From Nothophaeocryptopus gaeumannii (Eukaryota; Ascomycota; Dothideomycetes; Mycosphaerellales; Mycosphaerellaceae): DNA of 64,000 nucleotides. Of the stretch, positions 11,969-22,574 are shown one piece after another. The DNA lies in the NCBI GenBank assembly GCA_031771865.1, contig JASISA010000023.1:1364001-1428000 (forward strand). Reading direction: 5' to 3'. How positions within the stretch are numbered: the stretch's first letter is position 1; every line of letters begins with the position of its first letter. The position numbers were made by a program, and so were the translations under genes. Below the pieces are notes generated by a model. It had not been told where the DNA came from and did no database searches. It saw only the letters and a program-made list of their open reading frames with translations.

Positions 11969-12671
11969 GGTCGCGATATGAGCAGTTCACAGTACTCGTC
12001 TTGCGCAGAGCCTCCGCTCATCTCTGTTCGGGGTTCTTGTAGCTGTATTGGAATTAGATGAGAAGGGCGATCCAGACACCTACCTTGAGGAGGCGAGAAC
12101 GCGCTGCGGCCTTGATGGTCGTGTGCGGCTGCCGGACCATGACGACGCACGTGTCTGGCAAATGCTAGATGTCTGACAGATGTTGGACTGCCAAGAATGC
12201 GGCTTGCGAGAGATATGCCCCTGGTGCTGCAATATCGGGACGATGATTTGATGAGGGGGCAGAGTTCGATGTACGCTTGCTGGGCAAGCTGGGCATCTTG
12301 GCCTGCCGGCCGCCTATCCGATGGGGTTGGGGGAAGTCCAGGAGGATGGCGGCGGCGGCTCCTTCGCAATCGCAGATGGATTCACGGAATGTCACAATGC
12401 TGCTGTCTGGATGAGACGTGGTAGGCGATGACTGAGTAAGGTATCTGAGGTGTGAAGTAAAGACGATGGTAGGTTGGTGAGCGTGGGAAGCCCGAGGATG
12501 GCTTGGCCTTGGCCTTGACCTTGACCTTGACCTTGACCTTGTTGGCGCGCGACTCAGGTCGACTCAGGGAAACGCGTCCACGGCGACACGTTCACCCGAA
12601 ACATCTCCTACCTCATCGTAGCATCACGATCGCTTTCAAGACTTCGTAAATTTATCCTTGTACATCTCAAT
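11969..12671. other. Intergenic region between two divergent genes
   Basis: About 700 bp upstream of both the GPI-type gene (minus) and the Rtt106 gene (plus). It should contain both promoters. The only distinct element is a hexanucleotide tract (12502-12541). No gene is supported here. Confidence 0.5.
12502..12541. repeat. CCTTGA/CCTTGG hexanucleotide tandem repeat
   Basis: Seven or so near-perfect copies of a CCTTG(A/G) hexamer, about 130 bp upstream of the Rtt106 start codon. The unit is uniform in the last four or five copies, which suggests recent slippage. A promoter role is possible but not shown. Confidence 0.8.
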
Positions 12672-14071
12672 ATGGCATTTGCGACGATAAACCAGCCTGC
12701 GCAAGCTGTTCCAGCAATGGACTCGGACCGACAGCGAGATATCTTGACTGCGTTTCAAGGAGACCCGAAGCTCTCAACGCGTATCACCGCGACAGCACAT
12801 CAGTACCCGGGAGAGCTGTCGATACTGTTCGGAGACATCGCCAAGTATATACTGTCAAGGGATGCAAGACCTGTGGAAGCAGCGCAGCCTACAAAGAAGA
12901 GAAAGCTCGAGGAGGCACAACCCAGTCTTGAAATCGCGACAAATGGCGCCAGCAAGGCTTCAGGCATATCCAACCCAAGTACAGTATTCGAATGCAAAGG
13001 CGTCAGCTTCACAGTGCCGGCGCGGAAGAAGTTGAAGCTGCAGATCGTGGCCGATCAGGCGGACTCGAGGAAGCGTGAAATCAGACTGCTCAATCCCACC
13101 ACTGACGAGACAGAGTTCAGCCTGTCAAATGCGCAGATCGAGGAGGTGTTCTGTCTCCCTGTGCCAGAAAAGCAGCAGCGGCAAAGCAACTTCATCATGC
13201 TACCGCAGCCTGGAGCGACGAATGTCGATGGAGCGCCATGCGAACAAATAGTCTTCACATTGAACGAAACAAAGCCGGACGACGCTACCTCAAGCGCACG
13301 GGCTAAAGCGGAGAACGACACATATGTCACAGTCACAGAGCCTGAGCTCAACCAACTTCTACAGCCACATGGAAAGCGAGTGATACGACCAGGAGAAGCA
13401 GAGTTCGCCAGCAGTATACCGCAAGCGCATCGCAAGGGCGAGAAAGCGTATCATGTCAAGGCTCACAGAGGGACAAAAGAGGGTACGTATGCCCAATATC
13501 GCCGTATCTCTCAAGCTAATATTTCTCAGGATACTTGTTCTTCCTCCCCAACGGCATAATATTTGGCTTCAAGAAGCCTTTGTCCTACTTCCCCTTCTGC
13601 TCTATCGAATCCATATCCTACACCTCGGTACTCTCGCGAACCTTCAACTTCATCATCACGGCAACCGAAAATGGCAGTCCGGAGACAAAAGATGTCGAGT
13701 TCAGCATGTTGGACACAGCGGACTTCGCCGGCATAGACGAGTACGTCAAGCGACATCAGCTGAACGACGCGTCGATGGCCGCGCAGAGGAGAGCCAAGGC
13801 GTATAATGTCAACAAGGAGCCGAAGAAGGAGAAGGCGGATACGAATGGGAAGGCGAACGGAGGTGCTGCGGCCATGGAAGAGGATGATGGGCTTACGGAG
13901 TTGCAAAGGGCAGAACAGCAGCTACAAGATGCGGAAGATGATGAGGAAGAGGATTATGAGGATTCTGGTGGAGAGAGCGAAGGCTCAGGAGAGGACAGCG
14001 ATGAAGAAGGTGAAGAGTATGATGAAGGCGAGGGCGAATTTGATGAGGAAGAGGAGGGCGAAGAAGAGTAG
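12672..14071 (+). CDS. RTT106: Histone chaperone Rtt106
   Basis: Rtt106 binds newly made H3-H4 (H3K56ac) and delivers it to chromatin behind forks and at promoters. Exons 12672-13482 and 13530-14071 are joined by a 47-nt intron (GTACGT...TCTCAG), giving 450 residues, close to the fungal family size. Seen: an N-terminal helical region, a basic K-K-R-K-L patch at about residue 75, and the tandem PH-like module (F-E-C-K-G-V-S-F-T-V-P at about residue 103). The intron falls inside the most conserved block, which reads Y-L-F-F-L-P-N-G-I-I-F-G-F-K-K-P after splicing. A long Asp/Glu tail (about residues 390-450) is typical of the family. The start lies in a normal ascomycete context with no nearby in-frame ATG upstream. 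Confidence 0.9.
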
Positions 14072-14551
14072 TCTGTTGCTCGTCTCTGTTCATAATTGTC
14101 CGCACCTGATTGTAGCGGACGATCGATCATGACACGACCACAACGATTCCGTACCGCGTTCTGCGGAGGAGCAAACATCAGCTGCTCAGATACGGCGTTG
14201 ACGGACTATGATTGTTCGATGTCGACAACGATAACTACACTGTACCCGCAGCTTGCGAACCCCTGCTCTCAATATGTGGGCGGCAACAGGCACAAATTCC
14301 AAGGCATCTGTACTCCTGCAGTAGCGTACCAGACATCGATCACCATCGGGAGTGGTCGTGTGGCATTCCGCACTCATCTCCGACCCCTCAGTGACGCAGT
14401 CGAAGGATGAGGTGAGAGCTGTTGTCGATCACTCGCGGTCTGGGCCATTTTTCCACGACTCTCAATCCAAACGTATCTTCTGTTCTCTCTCCTGATTCAC
14501 CACAGAAAAGACACGCTATTCAATTTCATCGTAACGATTAACACATTCATC
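14072..14551. other. Intergenic, no gene seen
   Basis: About 480 bp containing the Rtt106 3' UTR and the promoter of the next gene. Short open frames here have no signal peptide or domain. Confidence 0.5.
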
Positions 14552-15141
14552 ATGGCCGAGCAATGGGAAGCAATCTTCAAGTCGCTCGCTGAGCAGACTC
14601 ATGCCATCACCGAACTCATTCAAAACTCCAATGAAGGTGATGACTTGTCGGGGCCAGCGAAGGTATATTCTCATCGAGAGCAGTGCCTAAACGATTGAGA
14701 TACTCATACTGTCGTTTCAGGAAATACATGAACACCGCGACACAATCAAGAAAACCGCCGAAGACGCGCCCACAGAAATCCCCGACTTCGACGACGAAGG
14801 AGCCCAACTAGACCTCAAGAATGCCGCTGACATTGTAAGCATTCCTCTTCCACCATTCCCCCCTTGCCCTCCTCCCCTCTCCCTCCCTTACTAAGCTCCT
14901 CCTTCTCTAGCCCATCATCGCCGGCAACAAGCTCACGACAGCCTTCGAAGAGAAACTCGAGTTCTGGAAAGGCGAAAAGGACATTGGCAAGATCGTCAAG
15001 GAGGTCGTGCACACGAACATTGAGATTTTGGGCAAGCCGTACCCGGCGGCGAACCCGTATGCGCCGGAGATTATGGGCAAGACGAAGAAGTTGGAGGCGG
15101 ATTCGAATAAGCTTGCGAAGCAGCATGTTAAGAAGGATTAG
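14552..15141 (+). CDS. Small conserved-looking protein of unknown function
   Basis: Three exons, 14552-14662, 14721-14834 and 14911-15141, with introns of 58 nt (GTATAT...TTTCAG) and 76 nt (GTAAGC...CTCTAG). All junctions are phase 0, and the product is 151 residues. The protein is acidic in the middle (P-D-F-D-D-E-G) and helical and charged at both ends, with no signal peptide, membrane segment or known motif. The C-terminal part has F-W-K-G-E-K-D-I-G-K-I-V and a proline/tyrosine-rich K-P-Y-P-A-A-N-P-Y-A-P segment before a lysine-rich end. The consistent splicing and codon pattern support a real gene. I do not recognise the family. Confidence 0.7.
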
Positions 15142-15740
15142 ATGCGTCCGAGGAGGGAACAGGCCCTCGACGGTTTGATGTTGTCCACGAGAAGTAGACA
15201 ACGAAATTAGAAGCTGCTGAGAGAGGAGACTTGTCAAGAGATCCAGGCCATGAAACGCGTAGGTGATCTGCATTGGCAGAAACCTCGCAGGGCGATACAG
15301 CGTAAGTCTAGTCTGGTCAATCTCGCCCATCATGACATCGAAAGGTTTCATACGACCCCAGCCTGGACTGTGAAGGTCGAAGTCGAAGTGGGCGTGAAGT
15401 TGCTGCTCATCTTGCCATTCGCCTGCACCCATTTCTGTCATGCCTGAGGCATTCGTAATTCGAGCGCCAAGCAAGAAGACCACATGCGCGGGTCTCTCCT
15501 TCTCCCACTACTGCTGCTCCATCTCTACTTGCATCTTGTTGTCTTCAGCGAAGAGCCTCAAACGCCGACATGATCATTCTGTCCTCAATGTCGCGTGCCT
15601 TCACCACGGACGATGTGTCCTCATTCACCGCAAGGAGGCTTTCACCATGTCTCAGGCCCTATGAGGACCCTTCTTTGCCTTCTAGTCGTCCGGTTGGCCA
15701 GAGTAGAACAATTCTTGCATCTACGCTTTCATGTGCCTGA
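15142..15740. other. Intergenic between converging genes
   Basis: About 600 bp between the ends of two convergent genes. It should hold both 3' UTRs; nothing else is identifiable. Confidence 0.5.
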
Positions 15741-18700
15741 CTACTTCAGCTTGAACTCCTCCATGACACGTTTGGGCTCATAGTACCTGGGCCCCAGCGG
15801 CTTAAAGTCCATGTCATACCCAAATTCTCTCGGACCTCCCGTGGCGATGCCTCGCTCTGTATACCAGTGAGGATGAGCAACAAACGCTACAGCGCTCATC
15901 CGCACGCCATACCGCAGGTCTTGGGTCCCCAGCGCGTATCCGTCTGTCCCGACTAGCGATATGAGATCTGGTACCATCGCCACAACTTCACCCTCTGGCT
16001 GCCGCTTCTTTCCTCCTGGCATGGCATTTAGAGCACTGTTCGAGGCGTCCGGATCCACCAGTTCAGCCAGCAGATACTCGTTTTGGAACGGCAGGAACAG
16101 ATCGCGCGTCTCTGTCGAGGCCTCATCGCCATATTCTTGCCCTCCGCTGCTTATGGGCTTGAGGCGGACGCTGCCTTCGGTGTACCCGCCGCTTGAGACG
16201 TAACGATGGACATGGACGATCTTTCCCGTGTACAAGACTTTGCCGCTTGGGTTGGCCTCGATGATTGCTTTCATGATGGAAGTCTTCTCCTTCCTGGCCT
16301 GGAACACGGCTCGACCAATGTACCACGCGAGACTGGTCGTGCCCAGGCATGCTACCTTCCTGGCCGTTGATGCTCTCATCGGCGGTATGACAAGCTGGCT
16401 GAACAGACCGAGCTCATTACCTGCCTTTCGGTGGATCTTCTCGGCCTTGGGTATGCTCTTGGCATTATTGACCGTCACGACATTCCCATTGCCATCAGCC
16501 TGCGTGCACGGGAAAGCGCAGAAGTCATACAGAAACGGCGTTTTGAGATACATCCGAGGATACGCGCGACCCATGAAATCGCCATCAACAGTTGGGACAC
16601 CATAATGCAGACCAGTCACGAATGGAACGATAGCGTTCATGCCTCCAATCTCAAGTGCTATCTGCGCGCTCATGTTCACGTCTGGATGCATAGCGAGCAT
16701 AGCATCGGTGGAGTCAATGCTCTCGGTCCCGCTTGGGGTGCGCTCTATTGTCACCGTAGGCGCGCCGTATGAGATGTTACCCAGGATCCATTCATCATCT
16801 TGGAGTCTGCCAATGTCGATTACGGCTGGTCTCTGGCCCTTCCGGATTGCATCACGGCCGGCCATATAGATGATGTATCCCGGTCCTCCTCCACCGCATG
16901 CAATCACGGAGGCACCAGTTGCGATGAACTCGCAGTCGACTTCAGATATCCACCAGGTCCCATCACGATCTACTTCTGGTCTGTACTCGGACACGGAGAC
17001 GTGAGCTGATGGGCTGATGATGAAGTCGCTGCGGTTTTTCTCGATCGCTGGTCCATTGCTGGTACCAGAATTTTCGGCATCGTGGGTTTCACCATTGACC
17101 AACGAGGTTGCGATGTTCTTTAGCAGCGATTTCTCAGACAACGGACCGGCTACCTTAACGATGATACGGCTTGCTCGCATCTGTACGTACTGCAGCGGGA
17201 GGTTCTCGACCTCTGTGATCTTCACGAGAGCAGGATCTGCACCGGCTTCGATGGCCTTCCGCTTGGCCTCTGCACAGATCTCCTCAAGAACAGCATCCTC
17301 GTTGACACCATCGAGAACGCGGACGGTATCTACTTGACCGGATACTTTGGCGATTGCCGCTCCGACAGCATTTGCACAGTCATGGAATTGCGGCCTGATT
17401 ACCTCTTTGACCCCCTTCAGCTCATTCATTTGAACGATGCTGCCGCCTCCTACCATGATGCACATGCAATCATTGGCGCTGAGTTTCATCGAGTCAATGG
17501 CAGTCTCGAGCAATCTGGCAATGCGTGTTTGTGCAGCTTCAATGACTTCCTTCGGGATACTTTGGACTTTAGACGGATCTCCAATCTTCTCCTTGCTGCA
17601 CGCTACAACGATGTCTGTCGCCGTAAGCGTGCTTCCACCAAAGACTAGCGAGTCCTGGAGTAGCCGATGGCCTACACTTTCGGGTCCAACAAAGACTTCT
17701 CCATCACGCTGTTCAATTTTAGTACCACCGCCAAGCGCTATGGAATGAACTTCAGGCATTGGAAAGGCGCATCGCACATTGCCTATCTCCACCCATGTGC
17801 CTGACTGACGCGGAAACCCGGATGGAAGCAAAGCACATACATCACACGTTGTTCCTCCGACATCTGCAATGATGACCTGTGCATCTGTCTTCTGTCCAGC
17901 AATGGTGTCCATTCCACTGAGGTACGCTGCACCAGTCATGGAATTAGTGGGACCAGAGTTGAAGGTCTTGATTGGTGTACGCTCCGCAGCATCTGCATCA
18001 ATGATCGTGCCGTCGTTCTGCGTCAAGAACAACGGACACGACAATCCCAAGTCGAGCATCGCCTTCTTGAAGCTTCGAATCGTCGTCCTACGTGCGAACT
18101 TCAGTATCGAGATGTTGATGATAGTAGCATTCTCTCTTTCCAGGAAGCCGAGCTGCCCAATGTCTCTGGATAGGGCAATGTCGGCATCTGGAATCTCTTC
18201 GCGCACGATGTCCCGTGCACGCGCTTCATGCAAACCACCTACATCAAGCGGAGAGAACACACCGCAGACAGCTATGTCTGTGATGCCGTTTGCTTTTATT
18301 TTGTGGCACTCACGTCGAATCTGGTCCTCGTCGAGCGGCTCAATCTCTCTGGTGTCAAACTCCATACCACCATCGAGATACGCAACATGCCCATTCATGA
18401 TACGGGCAAGAATCGGCGGAAAGTCCAGGAAAGCCGGGTTTTGCCTTGTATAAGGACCGCAGAGCCTAAGAACCGCGACTTTTCTCAAGTTCACATCATC
18501 CGCCTGAACGACTGCGTTGATGAAATGGGTGGTACCTATCATCACTGCAGAAATATTTTCTTTCGATACATTCTTGCATTGTGACAGAGCCTCGGATACG
18601 GCTGTTGTGATGCCTCTTGTGACATCTGGTGTCGTCGGTGTCTTGAAGGTACTACGAATACCGCGATGCGATTCGTTTGATTCTTCTGGATTCAACACTA

Positions 18701-18761
18701 CGCAGTCTGTGTTTGTTCCTCCGACGTCGACACCAATGCGGAATACTCTCCTGGCAGTCAT
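15741..18761 (-). CDS. Hydantoinase/oxoprolinase N-domain plus DUF917 protein
   Basis: Intronless, 1006 residues from the ATG at 18761 (an earlier in-frame ATG at 18833 adds 24 unlikely residues). The N-terminal half is the hydantoinase A / 5-oxoprolinase fold: F-R-I-G-V-D-V-G-G-T-N-T-D near residue 6, F-N-S-G-P near 270, A-D-V-G-G-T-T-C-D near 300 and A-L-G-G-G-T near 345. These are ASKHA-type ATP-binding loops. From roughly residue 600 it continues as a DUF917 domain (A-C-G-G-G-G-P-G-Y; G-Y-A-L-G-T near the end). Such proteins are thought to hydrolyse cyclic amides (hydantoins, oxoproline-like compounds) with ATP. The divergent NCS1 permease supports uptake and breakdown of a hydantoin or nucleobase-like nitrogen source. 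The exact substrate is unknown. Confidence 0.88.
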   Translation of the reverse strand: MTARRVFRIGVDVGGTNTDCVVLNPEESNESHRGIRSTFKTPTTPDVTRGITTAVSEALSQCKNVSKENISAVMIGTTHFINAVVQADDVNLRKVAVLRLCGPYTRQNPAFLDFPPILARIMNGHVAYLDGGMEFDTREIEPLDEDQIRRECHKIKANGITDIAVCGVFSPLDVGGLHEARARDIVREEIPDADIALSRDIGQLGFLERENATIINISILKFARRTTIRSFKKAMLDLGLSCPLFLTQNDGTIIDADAAERTPIKTFNSGPTNSMTGAAYLSGMDTIAGQKTDAQVIIADVGGTTCDVCALLPSGFPRQSGTWVEIGNVRCAFPMPEVHSIALGGGTKIEQRDGEVFVGPESVGHRLLQDSLVFGGSTLTATDIVVACSKEKIGDPSKVQSIPKEVIEAAQTRIARLLETAIDSMKLSANDCMCIMVGGGSIVQMNELKGVKEVIRPQFHDCANAVGAAIAKVSGQVDTVRVLDGVNEDAVLEEICAEAKRKAIEAGADPALVKITEVENLPLQYVQMRASRIIVKVAGPLSEKSLLKNIATSLVNGETHDAENSGTSNGPAIEKNRSDFIISPSAHVSVSEYRPEVDRDGTWWISEVDCEFIATGASVIACGGGGPGYIIYMAGRDAIRKGQRPAVIDIGRLQDDEWILGNISYGAPTVTIERTPSGTESIDSTDAMLAMHPDVNMSAQIALEIGGMNAIVPFVTGLHYGVPTVDGDFMGRAYPRMYLKTPFLYDFCAFPCTQADGNGNVVTVNNAKSIPKAEKIHRKAGNELGLFSQLVIPPMRASTARKVACLGTTSLAWYIGRAVFQARKEKTSIMKAIIEANPSGKVLYTGKIVHVHRYVSSGGYTEGSVRLKPISSGGQEYGDEASTETRDLFLPFQNEYLLAELVDPDASNSALNAMPGGKKRQPEGEVVAMVPDLISLVGTDGYALGTQDLRYGVRMSAVAFVAHPHWYTERGIATGGPREFGYDMDFKPLGPRYYEPKRVMEEFKLK

Positions 18762-19166
18762 GGTCGTGATTGAATAAGCAGACGAGGTACTGACAGCAAG
18801 TAGGTCTCGATCATTCCTCTCCTTCTTTCTCACTCTTTAACGAAGCTCAGTATTGTTGGCGGTACTCACTAAGCTGTAGCTCTGTACCTCCCAACGAATC
18901 GGCCGGAAGCTGGCCGCGGCCAGGATCTACCAGCCCGTCGCCTGCCAGTGCATGAGATAAGGTGGAGGCACAAGGAAACCACATGGCAAAACGCGACTGC
19001 CGCCAACACACAAGAACCAAGCCGCTGGGATCTCTGATAACAACAGCAGCATGAGCTATTACGCTATCTTGATGTCGAGAGCAACGATGGAATCAAAGAG
19101 CTACCTGACGAACTTCTCAACGAACACTCGACCATTACTGTCGTTCGACACGTCTCCCCTGACAGG
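18762..19166. promoter_or_regulatory. Shared divergent promoter, hydantoinase / NCS1 permease
   Basis: A 405-bp region between two divergent start codons. It contains three HGATAR matches: AGATAA at about 18955-18960, TGATAA at 19035-19040 and AGATAG on the minus strand at 19064-19069. Such sites are recognised by the AreA/Nit2 nitrogen GATA factors. About one match is expected by chance in this length, so nitrogen control is a suggestion only. A weakly open frame from 19051 precedes the chosen permease start. Confidence 0.5.
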
Positions 19167-20945
19167 ATGACATCGTTTCTAAGATGGCTCTCGCGCAAGA
19201 CCATGCTTCCCGAAGAACAACAAGGTAATCGATGGGGCAACGAAGACACACTTCCAGTTCCTCCCGAACGCCAGCTATGGGGACCGATCCAATTCGTCGA
19301 GCTCTGGTTCTTGGTCAACATGAATCTGAGCAGCTACCAGACTGGATCGTCGTTGATGGCATCGGGCTTAATGTATTGGCAGGCCATCATCGTTATCATC
19401 ATTGGCAATGCGCTGGCAGCCTTCTTTGCGGTGTTAAACTCGGTCAGTGGAGCGAGTAGTCATATTGGGTTCCCGATTGTGAGTAGGAGTGTTTGGGGTA
19501 AGTGAGACATGGTCAAGTGTTGAAGAGCGTATTGTGCTAATGGATCGACAGGTCTTTGGGGGTCGTACTTTCCCATCCTAAACAGAATCCTGCTCTCGGT
19601 AGTCTGGTACGGCGTCCAAGCAGTTATCGGCGGCAAGATGATATTCGTCTGCATGCGAAGCATCTGGCCCGACCTTGAAGAGCGAATACCAAACAAGCTG
19701 CCCGCGAACATCGGTATCACCAGCGCGCAGTTCGTCGGATACTTCATGTTCAACGTGATCACTTGCGTCTTCATCTGGATTCGGCCAAACAAGATTAGAC
19801 CCTGGTTCCACTACACATCAATCATCATCTGCTCTGCGCTATTCGTTCTACTCGGTTGGGCTCTTGGAACGAGCAAAGGCTGGGGTTCGGTCATCCACGC
19901 CGAGACAACTATCCCAAAATCCGAGTTGGGTTGGACGATGACGGCCGGTATCATGTCCGTCATTGGGTCCATCTCGGCCGGTATACTGAACCAGAATGAT
20001 TTCACTAGATGGGCGAAGCGACCAAGTCATGTTACTTGGTCTCAGGCGATCTCCTTCTTCGTTGCGTCCAACATCACGGTGAGCAGTCAGGAGCTCAGAG
20101 AAGTTGAACATTTAGCAGCATGCTGACCTCCCTTTGCGTCTCAGGCACTGGTCGGCGTGTTGGTGACAGCAGCGACACAGGAGGAGTACGGACACGGAAC
20201 AGCTCTCTGGGATCCAAGTCAGCTGTTGGTGGCGATTCAGGATCAGCACGGTTCCAGAGGTCGTGCCGCTGCCTTCTTCCTCGGAGTCGTCTTCATCATT
20301 AGCCAGCTGGCTATCAACGTAGTAGGCAATGTCCTTGCTGGAGGCCTCGATGTCGCAGCTGTCTTGCCGAAGTATATCAACCTCCGCAGAGGATCCTACG
20401 TCATTGCCGCTTTGAGTGTACTGCCGAATCCGTGGCAGCAGCTATCCTCCGGGTCAACATTCCTAGCTGTCCTCTCAGCATACGCCGTCTTTCTAGGTCC
20501 AATGGTCGGCCTACTCTGCGTCCACTTCTACATGATCCAGAAGCGAACATTCTACTTTCCAGATCTCTACACAGGATCGAGGAACTCCGTCTACTGGTAC
20601 ACATATGGCGTCAACTGGCGCACAGTCGTCGCTTGGATCCTCGGCGTTGTTCCTAGCATGCCAGGCTTTGTCCATGATGCAAATCCAAATTTGCCGGTAT
20701 CTGCTGGAGCCACGAAGGTTTATAGTCTGAGCTTCGTGCTGGGGTTCTTGATCTCGTCGGTGATAGCATTGCTGCTGCACGCTGTCTTTCCGGTGGAGTA
20801 TCCTGAAATCTCGTCATTGGAACGAGTGCAGGAGACGCTGGGTCTTGAGGTCTATTCCGAATCGAAGAAATCAGAATCCGACAAAAGCCGCCCCTCTGTG
20901 GTAGGAGAGAAGAAAATGCCTGGGTTTACCATTTCCGATATCTGA
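19167..20945 (+). CDS. NCS1-family nucleobase/hydantoin/allantoin-type permease
   Basis: Exons 19167-19497, 19552-20078 and 20145-20945, with introns of 54 nt (GTAAGT...GACAG) and 66 nt (GTGAGC...GCTGAC...CTCAG), give 552 residues. Diagnostic NCS1 features are seen: a P-V-P-P-E-R-Q-L-W block before helix 1, N-x-x-x-Y-Q-T-G-S-S-L in helix 1, G-L-x-x-W-Q-A-I, H-I-G-F-P-I-V-S-R-S-V-W-G-L-W-G-S-Y-F-P-I-L-N-R (spanning the first intron) and N-Q-N-D-F-T-R. About twelve hydrophobic helices are expected. The family imports purines, pyrimidines, allantoin, hydantoins or thiamine with protons at the plasma membrane. The divergent hydantoinase-like gene suggests a cyclic-amide nitrogen source. Confidence 0.88.
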
Positions 20946-21650
20946 TATGCCCGACTGTTGCAAAGAGCTTATTGGTGAATGCTTCGTATGCTTCTCGTTG
21001 TTTCAGATCATGGGATCTTAGAGATTGTTCGCTGCTTAAAGTTCAACCAGTGTAGGGTGCCCTTCACAGCAAGCATGCTCAACAGCTCGTTCCTGTATGA
21101 ACAATCTCTTATCCTCGAGTCCGCTTGCCCGACCATGCAGGCTTCTCGAAGTCAAACGCAACTTCATCTCCTATGACATACCGAAAGGAGTAATACCAAC
21201 ATGTTGTCAAAGAAAGCTTACCGAGGACAAGATGTCCATCCCCCAGATGACACCTTCGCAAAGATCACGGCGCGGCCATTGGTTACGGAACTAACTCTAA
21301 TTCGATGAAAGCTTTCGAAAATGACATCCTGGATCAGGAGAGATGACCAACAAGAGTCTCTTAACGAGAGACTCTTCCTGCGATCCTTTTCTTCCCAACC
21401 GTCAACTTCGTCAATTCTGCTGTCGCAACTGTTTTGGCCATCGTCGCCGACCACTCCTTTTACTCCACGCTCATTAGAACGACAGCAGAACGATTAACTT
21501 GGGATACCTTGGTTCGCTGCAGATTCTTTCACACAACACCACTTCAACGTCTCGATCAGATACAAACAAGCCTTTCGCACTTGACGACAAGTGAGTGCGA
21601 CATTGATTGACCGTAGACGAAACTCCGCTGACAAGGTTCTTTTCGTAGTC
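20946..21650. other. Intergenic, promoter of the first repeat precursor
   Basis: About 700 bp with no supported gene. It covers the permease 3' UTR and the leader of the next gene. An upstream in-frame ATG at 21591 would add 20 residues before the signal peptide and is less likely to be used. Confidence 0.5.
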
Positions 21651-22574
21651 ATGAAGTTCGCCAACATCGTCATTCTGGCCGCGGCCACCAGCGTTACCGC
21701 TGCACCCATCCCCGCAGCAAATGCAGAGGCCGAAGGCGGCTTGACTGGTCTTTCTTTCGTGTCCGACCTCCCATTCTTCGGCTCCGGATCCCAAAAAGAC
21801 ACCACCCAAGACTGTGGTCAGGCAGACGGGGGTCTAATCGATGGTCCGCTCAGTAGTTCCAACTTCCTCAGTATCCTCTCCAGCACCAGCGCCGGCTGCT
21901 CTCCAAAAGGCTCAGTGAAGCGCTCCGAGACGACTGTCGGCGAGTTTGGCAATTTCGACGCGAAGGTTCTTGGTCGTCGTGATTTGCCTGGTCTCGGTGT
22001 TCTGACTAGTCTTCTCGGAGGACTGGTCCCCGGTGGTAGCAAGGGAAAGAGTGAGGCTACGAATGTTCTTGGTCGTCGTGATTTGCCTGGTCTCGGTGTT
22101 CTGACTAGTCTTCTCGGAGGACTGGTCCCCGGTGGTAGCAAGGGAAAGAGTGAGGCTACGAATGTTCTTGGTCGTCGTGATCTGCCTGGTCTCGGCGTTC
22201 TGACTAGTCTTCTTGGAGGGCTGGTTCCCGGTGGCAGCAAGGGAAAGAGTGAGGCTACGAATGTTCTTGGTCGTCGTGATCTGCCTGGTCTCAGCGTTCT
22301 GACTAGTCTTCTTGGAGGACTGGTTCCCGGTGGCAGCAAGGGGAAGAGCGAGACTCCGAACAGTTCGCCGAGCACGAACCCTCTGGGCGTCAGTAACCTG
22401 CAGCCCAACTCGCTGTCGAGCGCGAATCCCATGGGCGTCAGTAACCTGCAGCCCAACTCGCTGTCGAGCACGAATCCCATGGACGCCAGTACCCCGCAGC
22501 TCAACTCGCTGGCTGCTAGTCCTCAAGGTCAGGGAACGGCAAGCGGGTTGGCTGGTGGAATCTTGAAGGAGTAG
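21651..22574 (+). CDS. Secreted precursor with four Kex2-type repeats
   Basis: Intronless, 307 residues. The signal peptide (K-F-A-N-I-V... to about residue 18, T-A-A-P) starts at the ATG at 21651. A short pro-region has two Cys and a K-R site. Then come four tandem 33-residue units, each opening V-L-G-R-R and carrying D-L-P-G-L-G/S-V-L-T-S-L-L-G-G-L-V-P-G-G-S-K-G-K. The dibasic R-R is a classic kexin site, so cleavage would release near-identical hydrophobic peptides of about 30 residues starting D-L-P-G. The tail has three 16-residue units based on N-P-M-G-V-S-N-L-Q-P-N-S-L. Repeats with dibasic sites define KEP proteins: alpha pheromones, repellent-type wall peptides and dikaritin RiPP precursors. 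The cores lack Tyr, Trp and Cys, so a repellent-like or membrane-active peptide is as likely as a RiPP. Confidence 0.8.
   Translation: MKFANIVILAAATSVTAAPIPAANAEAEGGLTGLSFVSDLPFFGSGSQKDTTQDCGQADGGLIDGPLSSSNFLSILSSTSAGCSPKGSVKRSETTVGEFGNFDAKVLGRRDLPGLGVLTSLLGGLVPGGSKGKSEATNVLGRRDLPGLGVLTSLLGGLVPGGSKGKSEATNVLGRRDLPGLGVLTSLLGGLVPGGSKGKSEATNVLGRRDLPGLSVLTSLLGGLVPGGSKGKSETPNSSPSTNPLGVSNLQPNSLSSANPMGVSNLQPNSLSSTNPMDASTPQLNSLAASPQGQGTASGLAGGILKE
21966..22361 (+). repeat. Four 99-bp tandem repeats inside the precursor gene
   Basis: Units start at 21966, 22065, 22164 and 22263. The first two are essentially identical and the last two differ by a few synonymous or conservative changes. The period is 33 codons, so copy number can change without breaking the frame. 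A second array of 48-bp units starts at 22377. Confidence 0.9.

Noticed and set aside
19051..19166. Upstream extension of the NCS1 permease from the ATG at 19054
   Set aside because: That frame hits a TGA just before the permease ATG and shows no family similarity, so 19167 was kept as the start.
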